Shown in pieces: positions 25,092 through 33,365 of a DNA stretch of 63,661 nucleotides. This DNA is from an uncultured Oscillospiraceae bacterium. GTDB taxonomy: Bacteria > Bacillota > Clostridia > Oscillospirales > Acutalibacteraceae. The notes under the pieces were generated by a model. The model did not search any database, had not been told where the DNA came from, and was given only the letters and a program-made list of their open reading frames with translations. The translations under genes were made by a program, and so were the position numbers. The DNA is taken from contig CAJJLZ010000015.1 in the NCBI GenBank assembly GCA_905192745.1, positions 1 to 63,661 on the forward strand, written 5' to 3'. Each line of letters starts with the position of its first letter. Position 1 is the first letter of the stretch.

Positions 25092-26078
25092 CTACTCTGC
25101 ACAGCGGATCGCGGCCTTGATGTAGCCTCTGGGCTTGCGCTCCATTTCCTCGTTGGCGCGGTCGAACTCCTCCATGGAGTAGATATGGTTGGTTACCCCT
25201 TTGAAGTCCCACCTGCCGGAGGAGAGAAGCTCTACGGCGTTTCGGCAGCAGTCGGTCTGAAAATCATTGCGGCGTTCATGCGCGTTCAGCGCGGTCATCG
25301 CCTTCACATTCCAGAGCGTGAAATCCACGCTGCGGGGGCCGTCGTTGTGATAGCCGCCCACGCAGAGCAGACCGTGGGCGCTCACCATCTCCCCCGCAAG
25401 GCGGAGCGCGCTTTCGGTGCCGGCGAACTCCATCACATTGCGGAAGCCCAGCTCAAAGATGTGGTTGTCCGCCACACTGCGGGTTAAATCCTCGTCCCCC
25501 CAGTTTTTCCAGTTCAGGATATAGTCGGCGGGAAGCTCTTCCGGCGCGTACGCCTCCGTCGCGCCGAAACGCAGCGCGTTTTCCCGGGCTTCCTCCCGCG
25601 GGTCCACCGCGACGATTTTTCCCGCGCCCTTGAGCTTGAAGAGAGAGATCATCCCCAGCCCCATGTAACCCGCCCCCACCACGGCCACCGGGTCGCCGGG
25701 AACCAGGATCGGCATTTTACTTGCGGCGCTCAGCAGACAGGAGAGGGGCTCGGCGATGGCATCTTCGTCCGACAGGTTATCGGGAACGTGTACGGTACAG
25801 CGGGGGTTCATCAGGATGTATTCCGCATACCCGCCGCCCAGGCCGGTAACACGGTCCCCGACGCGGAAGCCGGTGACGTTTTTCCCCACCTCGGCCACCA
25901 CGCCTACCGGCTCATGGCCAAAGAGCTGTCCCTTAAACGCGGTGGACCACGGATACCATTCCGAGTGGCACATGCCGGTATAGGTTACTTTCACCAGCAG
26001 CTGGTCGTCGTTGGGCTTTGGAATATCCATTTCCACAACCCGGCTCCTGCGCGGACCTTCCATAACAATACGCTTCAT
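25092..26078 (-). CDS. Zinc-type alcohol/polyol dehydrogenase
   Basis: A 328-residue medium-chain dehydrogenase. Visible are the catalytic zinc region (GMCHSEW, FGHEPVGVVAEVG), the ADxxAEPLSC-type segment (DAIAEPLSC) and the NAD-binding GAGYMGLG. The four-cysteine structural zinc lobe is absent; LGGGYAEY follows the barrel directly, giving a shorter protein than classical enzymes. It likely oxidises a sugar or polyol. ATG 26078 follows AGGAGG; the frame runs to 26393 through the promoter region and is not coding there. It is divergent from the AraC regulator, its probable controller. Confidence 0.88.
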   Translation of the reverse strand: MKRIVMEGPRRSRVVEMDIPKPNDDQLLVKVTYTGMCHSEWYPWSTAFKGQLFGHEPVGVVAEVGKNVTGFRVGDRVTGLGGGYAEYILMNPRCTVHVPDNLSDEDAIAEPLSCLLSAASKMPILVPGDPVAVVGAGYMGLGMISLFKLKGAGKIVAVDPREEARENALRFGATEAYAPEELPADYILNWKNWGDEDLTRSVADNHIFELGFRNVMEFAGTESALRLAGEMVSAHGLLCVGGYHNDGPRSVDFTLWNVKAMTALNAHERRNDFQTDCCRNAVELLSSGRWDFKGVTNHIYSMEEFDRANEEMERKPRGYIKAAIRCAE

Positions 26079-26382
26079 AATCGCTGCCTCCTGTGCTGTA
26101 ATGGTTGTTTTTTCAACGCCTATGCGGGCCCGTTTCAGGGCTCGGTTAAACGTTTTCTCTTCGGGCGGTATTCCAATCCGTCGGGGGAAGCGACGGAGAA
26201 TCCCCATTTTTCTCCATTCTATCATCCGGCAGGGAAAAAGGGAATCGAGCAAAGCGACTTTGGGATGGACAAAAACGATTTTTATGGTACAATGACGTTT
26301 GGGAGAAATGCAGGAGCATTTCTCAATTGCGCCGCCGGAAAACTCAGGTGTAAATCCCGGCGCTTTCAAGGGGGGATCCGCC
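26079..26382. promoter_or_regulatory. Divergent promoter region, dehydrogenase / AraC regulator
   Basis: About 300 bases between divergent genes. For the regulator TGGACA (26266-26271), a 16-base spacer and TACAAT (26288-26293) form a promoter. The dehydrogenase promoter was not located with confidence. An operator for the AraC protein is expected here but I see no clear repeat. Confidence 0.5.
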
Positions 26383-27132
26383 ATGGAAATCAAGCTGATC
26401 GGCGCCGCTTCCAGTCTGATGACGCGGGCGCCACGGCATCAGCACAACGACTGGGAGGTCGTGCTGTATTTGGAGGGACAGGCCGTCCATACCATAGGAG
26501 AAACGGACTTCAACGTCTTTCCCGGCATGATTCTCTGTCAGCCGCCCGGCATCCCGCATGGAACGGTGTCGGAGGAAGGGTTCCGGGATATGTACTTTCA
26601 GGCGGAGGGGTTTCTTCCCCCCGGCGAGGAGGCGGTTCCGGCCTTTCTGGATGATACAGAAGGGAGGTTTCGCACGCTTTTTTCCTATGCGTATAACGCG
26701 TTTCATCAGCAGGAGGCCAACTGCGCGGCGCTGGTGAACGCATTAGGGGAGGCAATGCTCCAGCTACTGGTGGGATGGTCCGCCGTGCCGGAGCCTGATC
26801 CGGAAGTGGCGGCGTTTGAGAATCTGTTGACGGAGAACCTCACCAACCCCGGCTTCCGGATGGGCGACGCAATGGAGAAAACCGGCTATTGCGCGGATTA
26901 CTTCCGCCGCCGGTTTCGGCGGGTGACCGGCGTAACGCCGACGGCCTATCTTACCGATCTGAGGGTGCAGTACGCTAAAAAGCTGCTTGGCCAGCAGAGC
27001 GTGTCCGGGCTCACCACCCGGGAAATCGCGCATATGGCGGGCTTCCCCGACCCCTACTATTTTTCCCGTGTGTTCAAAAAGAAGACCGGCGTCAGCCCGA
27101 CCGGATACGCCGGAAGCACCGGCGGCAAGTAA
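26383..27132 (+). CDS. AraC-family transcriptional regulator
   Basis: A 249-residue regulator. The N-terminal cupin sensor (RHQHNDWEVVLYLEG, then PPGIPHGTV) probably binds a sugar. The C-terminal double helix-turn-helix includes AMEKTGYCADYFRRRFRRV and the family signature IAHMAGFPDPYYFSRVFKKK, then TGVSPTGY. ATG 26383 follows AAGGGGGG. Divergence from the dehydrogenase and isomerase genes suggests it controls their expression in response to their substrate. Confidence 0.92.
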   Translation: MEIKLIGAASSLMTRAPRHQHNDWEVVLYLEGQAVHTIGETDFNVFPGMILCQPPGIPHGTVSEEGFRDMYFQAEGFLPPGEEAVPAFLDDTEGRFRTLFSYAYNAFHQQEANCAALVNALGEAMLQLLVGWSAVPEPDPEVAAFENLLTENLTNPGFRMGDAMEKTGYCADYFRRRFRRVTGVTPTAYLTDLRVQYAKKLLGQQSVSGLTTREIAHMAGFPDPYYFSRVFKKKTGVSPTGYAGSTGGK

Positions 27133-27206
27133 AAAATACGACTGCCGGTTTTCGCCTGCGGCGGCATCTGGCTGCGCCGCCGTCTATGGCGCGCAAGGGC
27201 TTTTTC

Positions 27207-27253
27207 AAAGGAACGGCCGGACAATGCTTCGCATTATCCGGCCGTTCCCCTTT
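27207..27253. terminator. Terminator between AraC gene and DacA-like gene
   Basis: GGAACGGCCGGA (27210-27221) pairs with TCCGGCCGTTCC (27237-27248), followed by CCTTT on the plus strand. On the minus strand TTTGAAAAAG follows. It overlaps the stop codon of the DacA-like gene. Confidence 0.7.
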
Positions 27254-28628
27254 AGCGGTATTTTTTTACTTTTTTCATCCGATTGCGGCGACGGCGGCGG
27301 TTGTGGATGATGTTCAGGATAATGTACCCGACCAGCAGTACGCCGAGCAGGGCCAAGCCCCCGTAAAACCAGGGGGAAGACAGGAACTTCTGCACATCCG
27401 CCCAAAGGGAGAGGACTTGGCTGCGTTCCACCGACTCGCTGGCGACCAGGTTTACCTCCCCGATCTTTTGATCCACGTTGATGAACAGTTCCACCTTGCC
27501 GTATACCTCGCCCTTGGTAACGGGCGCGTCCACCGCGTCCACGGTGAGGGTTTCCTTTTTCAGAATAGTGGACGGGTCCAGATCATTAGCCACCGTGGTG
27601 GAGAAATTGGTTTCCGGCACCAGCGTCACGCTGTCCCGGTTCCAGGCCAGACGGACCGGCAGCTGGGTCACCGGCTCGTTTTTGCTCAGCAGGGTCTTAT
27701 AGGTGAAATTGTTGAAGGCCCAGCGGTAGAGCGTTTTGCTGTCCCGAAAATGGACGCCGCTTTCCCCTTCGCTGTTCTTTTCCGGACAGCCGATCACCAC
27801 CACGAGATACTCATATCCGCTGTCCCGCGCGACCGAGGCGAGGCACCGCCCCGCCGAATCGGTGTATCCGGTGGTCCCGAAGGCCAGCGGCTCATAGTAA
27901 TATTTGGTGGACTGCCGGAGTATGTCGTTGGAGCTGGGGAGAGAGCGGTCGCCTTCCCCGCCGCTGACCGGGGTGGCCGTATACTGGGAGGCGGAGAACA
28001 GCGGTTCAAATTCCGGAAAATCCATGGCATACCGCATAATGCGGTAGATATCCCGGGCGGTGGTGTATTGGTTGATGTGGTCGATACCGGTTACATTGGC
28101 GAACGAGGTGTTCTCACAGCCGATTTTCTTAGCGGTGGCGTTCATTTCGGCCACGAACTGCTCCTCGCTTCCGGCGAGAGTGATGGCCAGAGTCATGCAC
28201 GCGTCGGCCGCCGTGCGGATGGAGGATATGGACAGAAGATCCCGGATCGTCCAGGTTTCCCCGAATTTCATGTTCGCGTCGGTCAGCCCGGTGCCGGCGA
28301 AGCGGTTGAAAGCCTCGATGGTATAGGTCCCGGTCGCCGTGTCGATATCGATATTTTTATCCCGGATCATCTGGATGGAGACGGCCGCGACCATAAATTT
28401 AATCAGCGCGGCGGGAGATTTCATGGCGTCCGCGTCCCGTTCATACAGCACGGTGTCGTCGGCCTGCGTGGGGCCAAGCCCCACAACCAGCGCCGCCTGC
28501 GCGTTGATGGAAACATCGGCGGGCAGTTCATAAACGGCCGCCGCGCTCAGCGGAGCGCCGAACAGGGCGAGCAGCAGGGCCGCGGCAAACGCCAGCGCGG
28601 AAATCCGGATTTTCTTTGTTCTGTTCAT
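27252..28628 (-). CDS. DacA-family D,D-carboxypeptidase homologue lacking catalytic motifs
   Basis: A 458-residue protein with the full architecture of a low-molecular-weight penicillin-binding protein. It has a signal peptide (RISALAFAAALLLALFG), a serine-peptidase domain, a PBP5-like C-terminal beta domain and a C-terminal membrane anchor (WFYGGLALLGVLLVGYIILN) with a basic tail. All three active-site motifs are changed. SxxK reads A-L-I-K in KSPAALIKFM. SxN aligns with T-A-A in RTAADACMTLA. KTG reads T-T-G in FGTTGYTDSAG. It should therefore be unable to hydrolyse D-Ala-D-Ala, and may bind peptidoglycan or regulate an active partner. ATG 28628 follows GGGGA. Confidence 0.85.
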   Translation of the reverse strand: MNRTKKIRISALAFAAALLLALFGAPLSAAAVYELPADVSINAQAALVVGLGPTQADDTVLYERDADAMKSPAALIKFMVAAVSIQMIRDKNIDIDTATGTYTIEAFNRFAGTGLTDANMKFGETWTIRDLLSISSIRTAADACMTLAITLAGSEEQFVAEMNATAKKIGCENTSFANVTGIDHINQYTTARDIYRIMRYAMDFPEFEPLFSASQYTATPVSGGEGDRSLPSSNDILRQSTKYYYEPLAFGTTGYTDSAGRCLASVARDSGYEYLVVVIGCPEKNSEGESGVHFRDSKTLYRWAFNNFTYKTLLSKNEPVTQLPVRLAWNRDSVTLVPETNFSTTVANDLDPSTILKKETLTVDAVDAPVTKGEVYGKVELFINVDQKIGEVNLVASESVERSQVLSLWADVQKFLSSPWFYGGLALLGVLLVGYIILNIIHNRRRRRNRMKKVKKYR

Positions 28629-28876
28629 AGACAATCCCCAATGTTCTGATATAATATAGAGGAGGGAAGGGCGTCCCTTCCCGGCGGATGGGCTGGACGG
28701 AAAATCCATCCGCATTTCCCGTTCTCTTTACAAGTATAGCAAATCCACCGCAATTTTTCAGTAACAATATTGTCATCTTCCACGCGTATAGACAACGGGC
28801 CGCCGCCCGCGCTTCTCCGCGCGGGAACGGCAGAGAAGAATAAACAGGAGACATATTCGGAAAGGCAGGTCCGCTT

Positions 28877-29563
28877 ATGGTTTATATTACCGGAGACACC
28901 CACGGGGATTATTCCCGGTTCACCTCCCCCGCCGCCCGCCGCCTGAAAAAGGGCGATACCCTGATTGTCTGCGGGGATTTCGGCTTTCTGTGGGACGGAG
29001 GCAAGAAGGAACGCGCGCTGCTCAAAAAGATAGCCCGGCTCCCCTACACCGTGCTGTTTCTGGACGGGCGGCACGAAAATTACGATCTTTTAAAGGAATA
29101 TCCCATTGTCGAATGGAACGGCGGAAAGGCGCAGGCGATCGGGGAAAACCTGCTGCACCTTCTGCGGGGGGAGCTTTACACCATTGAATACGAAACCTAT
29201 TTCGTGTTCGGCGGCGGCGAGACGCCCGACCCCAATCTCCGTACCGACGCCAAAACCTGGTGGGAGGAAGAGATGCCGACCGGCGAGGAAATGCTTGCCG
29301 GCCGCCGCCGGCTGGAGGAAGCGGGCAACCGGGTGGATTTCATCCTCACCCACGAACCCTCCGGCAAAGCCCGCGGCTACATGAGCGGAAAGGGCGACCG
29401 GATTGACGGGGTGAATATTTATCTGAACACCATCGAGGACAGCGTGGAGTTCGGCCGGTGGTTTTTCGGCTGTCTCCATCTCGACAAGCCGATGAGCAAA
29501 CGGCATCTGGCCGTTTTCCGCGAGATCGTGCCGGTTCACGAAAAGACCGGCACGCGCCGGTGA
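28877..29563 (+). CDS. Metallophosphoesterase
   Basis: A 228-residue calcineurin-like phosphoesterase. Metal ligands appear in the usual order: ITGDTHGDY (residues 4-12), IVCGDFGFLWD, DGRHENYDL (the common GNHE box here reads GRHE), LTHEPSG and FFGCLHLD. The arginine in GRHE is a variant of the family Asn. The substrate is unknown. ATG 28877 follows GGAAAGGCAGG. It overlaps the HD gene by one base. Confidence 0.9.
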   Translation: MVYITGDTHGDYSRFTSPAARRLKKGDTLIVCGDFGFLWDGGKKERALLKKIARLPYTVLFLDGRHENYDLLKEYPIVEWNGGKAQAIGENLLHLLRGELYTIEYETYFVFGGGETPDPNLRTDAKTWWEEEMPTGEEMLAGRRRLEEAGNRVDFILTHEPSGKARGYMSGKGDRIDGVNIYLNTIEDSVEFGRWFFGCLHLDKPMSKRHLAVFREIVPVHEKTGTRR

Positions 29564-30138
29564 TGGCCGGTAAAGGCCGGGAAACCGGCGGAAAGCCGGC
29601 GGGGATACCACCGCTCACCGACGAACAGAACCGCTTTCTCGCGGACTGTATCCGGGAACTGCTGGAAGAGGTCCCGCTCGACCGGATGGAGTCGTTCCTC
29701 CAGCACGGGGATACCTCCTGCCTTCGGCACTGCGTGTCGGTCGCCTGGCTCAGCTACCGGATGAGCCGTCGGTTCCGCCGCCCCTGCGATGCCCGCAGCC
29801 TGATCCGGGGCGCGATGCTGCATGACTTTTTTCTTTATGACTGGCACGAACGACACGGCGGCCACCGTTGGCACGGTTTTACCCATCCCGGTACGGCGCT
29901 GGAAAACGCCCGGCTGCTGCTGGCCCTCAATCCGGTGGAGCGGAATATCATCCTGCGGCATATGTGGCCGCTGACGCCGATTCCTCCCCGCTGCCGGGAG
30001 GCGTGGCTGGTCTGTCTGGCGGATAAGATTTGCTCGCTCAGGGAAACCGCGCGGCTCCGGCCCTATGCGCTGAAGCCGCTGTACGCCGCATCCGGGATTA
30101 CCGCCCGGCTGGCGCGTCGGGAGACGCGGCCGGTATAA
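29563..30138 (+). CDS. HD-domain protein (phosphohydrolase-like)
   Basis: A 191-residue HD-superfamily protein. The pattern H..RHCVSVAWLSYRM, AMLHDFFLYDWH, GFTHPGTALENA and CLADKICSLRET gives the His/His-Asp/His/Asp ligands expected for a metal-dependent phosphohydrolase (YfbR- or YqeK-like). The substrate is unknown. ATG 29563 overlaps the stop of the metallophosphoesterase (TGATG), so translation is coupled and no separate ribosome site is needed. Confidence 0.85.
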   Translation: MAGKGRETGGKPAGIPPLTDEQNRFLADCIRELLEEVPLDRMESFLQHGDTSCLRHCVSVAWLSYRMSRRFRRPCDARSLIRGAMLHDFFLYDWHERHGGHRWHGFTHPGTALENARLLLALNPVERNIILRHMWPLTPIPPRCREAWLVCLADKICSLRETARLRPYALKPLYAASGITARLARRETRPV

Positions 30139-30164
30139 GCGCCGGCCGGAAGACGCCGGCCTTT

Positions 30165-30776
30165 TTAAAGTTTCGGCGCGTCGTCCCCTTCCGGGTATAC
30201 CAGCGTGGTGTGGGTGCATACCTGTTCGATCTTGTCCCGCAGAGCGAGAAAATCGGCAAAAGCGTCCGGCTTCTGGTTCGGATTGCGGAGAAGGGCGGCG
30301 GGATGCAGCGTCCCCATCATCAGCGTGCCGTTTTTTTCAAAAAACTGCCCGTGCTGCCGGGTCACTTTGAAATCCGGAGAGATCAGCCGGCAGGCCGCCA
30401 CCCGGCCGAGGCAGACCACGATTTTCGGCCGGATCAGCCGGAACTGCTCCCGCAGCCAGCCGATACAGGCTTCTTGTTCTTCCGGCTGGGGATCGCGGTT
30501 TTTCGGGGGGCGGCATTTTACGATGTTGGCAATGTAGATGTTCTGCCGACGGGACAATCCCACGGCGGCGAGCATTTTGTCCAGCAGCTGCCCGCCCCGG
30601 CCGACGAAGGGTTCGCCCTGCAGGTCCTCGTTTTCTCCCGGCCCCTCCCCGACAAAGAGTACCTCCGCGTCGGCCTTTCCCACGCCGAACACCACGTTGG
30701 TGCGGGTGGAAGCCAGGCCGCAGGCCGTGCAGTTCCGGCATTCCGCCGCCAGAGTATCCCAATCCCGTTGTTCCAT
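30165..30776 (-). CDS. Uracil-DNA glycosylase, family 4
   Basis: A 203-residue iron-sulfur uracil-DNA glycosylase that removes uracil from DNA. The catalytic loop GEGPGENEDLQGEPFVGRGG is clear (about residues 43-62). Cluster cysteines are CRNCTAC near the N terminus, KCRPPKNRDP and QEACIGWL. The uracil-binding end motif is LHPAALLRNP. ATG 30776 is chosen; the frame is open to 30851, but those residues overlap the promoter. Confidence 0.92.
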   Translation of the reverse strand: MEQRDWDTLAAECRNCTACGLASTRTNVVFGVGKADAEVLFVGEGPGENEDLQGEPFVGRGGQLLDKMLAAVGLSRRQNIYIANIVKCRPPKNRDPQPEEQEACIGWLREQFRLIRPKIVVCLGRVAACRLISPDFKVTRQHGQFFEKNGTLMMGTLHPAALLRNPNQKPDAFADFLALRDKIEQVCTHTTLVYPEGDDAPKL

Positions 30777-30837
30777 TCCTGTTATCCTGCCTTTTCTTTC
30801 AAGATAAAAAATACCGGCCGCATTTTCCCTGACGACA

Positions 30838-30843
30838 TTATAC
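30838..30843 (-). promoter_or_regulatory. -10 element of the glycosylase promoter
   Basis: TATAAT on the minus strand in ATGGTATAATGT, with GTCAGGGAAAA downstream. This closely matches the promoter at 21346-21374. No consensus -35 is seen. Confidence 0.55.
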
Positions 30844-30915
30844 CATAACATCGCTTGAAAAAACAGAGCGGGCGCGGTACAATAGAGAAAGAATTCGGAA
30901 AGGGATGTTAAAGCT

Positions 30916-31491
30916 ATGAAAAATCAAGTGTTGGTGGAAACCTCCGCCCGGCACGTCCACCTCTCTCAGAAGGATCTGGATACCCTCTTCGGCGAAGGCT
31001 ATCAGCTCACCAATAAAAAGGATCTGTCCCAGCCCGGGCAGTTCGCCTGCACCGAGCGGGTGGACGTGGTCGGCGCAAAGAAAACGCTGGCCGGCGTCAC
31101 CATCCTCGGCCCGGTCCGCCCCGACACTCAGGTGGAGCTGTCGCTGACCGATGCGCGCGCCATCGGCGTGGACGCGCCGATCCGCGAATCCGGCGACGTT
31201 GCCGGCTCCGGCTCCTGCCGGCTGGTCGGCCCCAAGGGCGAGATCGAACTGACGCAGGGTGTGATCGCCGCGAAACGCCACATCCACATGACCCCGGCCG
31301 ACGCCGGGGAGTTCGGGCTGAAGGATAAGGATATCGTCAGCGTGAAGATTGACAGCGACGGCCGCGCGCTGGTGTTCGGCGACGTGGTGGTGCGGGTGAG
31401 CAGCAAATACGCGCTGGCCATGCACATCGATACCGACGAGTCCAACGCCGCCGGCGTCAAGCCCGGCATGATGGGCGAAGTGCTGAAATAA
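30916..31491 (+). CDS. pduL: Phosphate propanoyltransferase (PduL)
   Basis: A 191-residue PduL-type phosphotransacylase interconverting acyl-CoA and acyl phosphate, often acetyl or propionyl. The repeated beta-barrel halves are visible with histidine metal ligands ARHVHLSQKDLDTLFGEGY (residues 11-29) and KRHIHMTPADAGEFGLKDKD. No microcompartment genes are nearby and no encapsulation peptide precedes the domain, so it is probably a soluble housekeeping Pta in fermentation. The ribosome site is GGAAAGGGA. Confidence 0.93.
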   Translation: MKNQVLVETSARHVHLSQKDLDTLFGEGYQLTNKKDLSQPGQFACTERVDVVGAKKTLAGVTILGPVRPDTQVELSLTDARAIGVDAPIRESGDVAGSGSCRLVGPKGEIELTQGVIAAKRHIHMTPADAGEFGLKDKDIVSVKIDSDGRALVFGDVVVRVSSKYALAMHIDTDESNAAGVKPGMMGEVLK

Positions 31492-31514
31492 CGGGAAATT
31501 CAAAAGAGCGAAAG

Positions 31515-31547
31515 AAATCCGGGGAACGTTGAGCGTTCCCCGGATTT
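31515..31547. terminator. Bidirectional terminator
   Basis: AAATCCGGGGAACG (31515-31528) pairs with CGTTCCCCGGATTT (31534-31547) between convergent pduL and sigma genes. Confidence 0.8.
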
Positions 31548-31551
31548 ACTT

Positions 31552-33141
31552 TTACCCGCGTTCAGGGGCCTCCGCCGGCTGTTTGAACTGGATCAGAACA
31601 TCGCATACGCTGTTGGAGGCGGGCGGTGAAAGAAGCCCCTTTTCCTGCGCCATATCGCATACGGCCGTAGCGTAAAGAGTAAGGAACAGATAATGACAGG
31701 CGCGGGTAACCGAATCTTTGAGATGGGAAGGAAACAACCTCCGGTATCCGGATACATAGGCAGAAACCGCGTCCGTGTAAGCGCCGATGGCAGGGGCAAA
31801 AGCCTGTTCGGCCAGCCGGTCGAAGGCTTCCTTTTGCATTTTTGTGAACGCCGGAACGGCAACGAAGAATTCCCCGTCGGCTTTTCTGGCGACATATCCC
31901 TTTGCAATGGCCGAGGCGGCGGCATCCCTGTCCGTGATTTCTTTTCCCGTGAGAATCTCTTCGCAGATGTTGATTTCCCTGTCCGTCATCATCCGGCGGT
32001 ATGCGAATCCGCCGAAATGATAGGTGAAATGGCTGTAACAGCCGCGGCTTCCCCGGTTTAGCGAGGCCTCCCGCCCGAGCCCGCGCACGGGAGAGGAGCC
32101 GGAGGTTATCCGATGCGCGTGATAGCTCCAGCGGCAGCCGTCGTACCGCACCGGATGGTCGATATAGCCGACGGGATTGGCGGTTTTGCTCAGATGCTCC
32201 AAAGCCAGCATACCGTAAAGATAAATCCGTTCGTCCTCCGGCTTTCCGGCGGTATATATGCCGAGCCCGTCGGCTTTTTCCGCCAGCGTTTTCATGACCG
32301 GAACAAAACGGTCGATTACCGGATCAAAGAGATCCCGGGCCTTTTCCATGTATTCGTTTGCCTTGCCGGAGTAAATCAGAAATTCGGTTTGATAGCGGCC
32401 TCTGGAAGGCGCGGAAACCGCTTCGCGGCGAACGAGATTATCCAGACGGTCTTCAATATAATAGGCCGGAACGCCGCAAAGCTTCGCCAATTCTTCCACG
32501 CTTCTGGGGCTTTCGTAGCAGTAATACAGAATATTTTGCGAAAGCGCGTCGTTGATATAAACATAGGGAAAGGGGCGGGTGGTTCCGTTGTAGTCCCCCT
32601 CGCCGTTGATCCGGATGTCCAGCTTTACCGGTCTTAAAGCGGTCTCGTTCATGGTTTCGCACTCCTTTTTCAGTTTTTTCCGGGCTTCGGAAAGCCGCCA
32701 TGTGACGGTGCCTTCCGGAATGTCCAGCCTTCGGGAAATTTGCTTTGTGGAAAGGCCGTCGTAATAGTAGAGAAGGATGATATCCCGGTAAGCGGCAGAG
32801 AGCATGGCAATTCTGGCGCGGAGGGAAGCATAGAGTTCTTCGTTTTCAAGCGTGTCGGCTTCTTCGTCCCGGTATTCCCTGTTCTCCAGCGCATCCAGCG
32901 TGTCATAGGAATATATGGCGCGCTGTTTTCCCTTGTAGCGGCGGAATACCTTCAAAAGGTTGTTGGCAATTCCCCACAGCCAGGGTTCAAATCGGGCGGC
33001 GTCCCGGAGCTTCGGCAGTTCCTTTACGGCGGTAAACAGAATTTCCTGCGCGAGTTCATCCGCTTCTTCGCGCGATTGGGTGCGGTTCAGCGCGAAGGCG
33101 TAAACCCTGTCGGCATAGCGTTCGATGCTGTCCGTATTCAA
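31552..33141 (-). CDS. ECF sigma factor with long C-terminal extension
   Basis: A 529-residue protein. Residues 1-165 are an ECF-type sigma factor: region 2 (YADRVYAFALNRTQSREEAD, then ARFEPWLWGIANNLL) and region 4 (LSAAYRDIILLYYYDGLSTK, then RLDIPEGTVTWRLSEARKKL). A further winged-helix-like stretch follows (RSVEELAKLCGVPAYYIED) and then about 260 residues of unrecognised helical sequence. There is no transmembrane segment and no neighbouring anti-sigma gene, so the extension may itself regulate activity, as in other ECF groups with C-terminal domains. TTG 33141 is chosen because AGGAGG lies upstream. Confidence 0.8.
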   Translation of the reverse strand: MNTDSIERYADRVYAFALNRTQSREEADELAQEILFTAVKELPKLRDAARFEPWLWGIANNLLKVFRRYKGKQRAIYSYDTLDALENREYRDEEADTLENEELYASLRARIAMLSAAYRDIILLYYYDGLSTKQISRRLDIPEGTVTWRLSEARKKLKKECETMNETALRPVKLDIRINGEGDYNGTTRPFPYVYINDALSQNILYYCYESPRSVEELAKLCGVPAYYIEDRLDNLVRREAVSAPSRGRYQTEFLIYSGKANEYMEKARDLFDPVIDRFVPVMKTLAEKADGLGIYTAGKPEDERIYLYGMLALEHLSKTANPVGYIDHPVRYDGCRWSYHAHRITSGSSPVRGLGREASLNRGSRGCYSHFTYHFGGFAYRRMMTDREINICEEILTGKEITDRDAAASAIAKGYVARKADGEFFVAVPAFTKMQKEAFDRLAEQAFAPAIGAYTDAVSAYVSGYRRLFPSHLKDSVTRACHYLFLTLYATAVCDMAQEKGLLSPPASNSVCDVLIQFKQPAEAPERG

Positions 33142-33261
33142 TCTCCTCACCTCCTTTCGCTTATAAAGTGCGAATCCCGGCCGTTTCATTGGCAATCATG
33201 GGCTTATTGCGTTTATTTTATCATGGAAATTCATGGTTGGGGGAAATTTAATGCCGTTCCC

Positions 33262-33290
33262 TTGACAAATAAACCGTCTTCCTGTATAGT
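33262..33290 (+). promoter_or_regulatory. Promoter of the flavoprotein gene
   Basis: TTGACA (33262-33267), a 17-base spacer and TATAGT (33285-33290), about 75 bases before the TTG start. Confidence 0.8.
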
Positions 33291-33365
33291 AACAGAGTTT
33301 GTGCCGCTGTCGCTCTTTGCACAAGCGCTGTCCCCCATGTATAAAAAAATTAGGAGATGTTTCCA

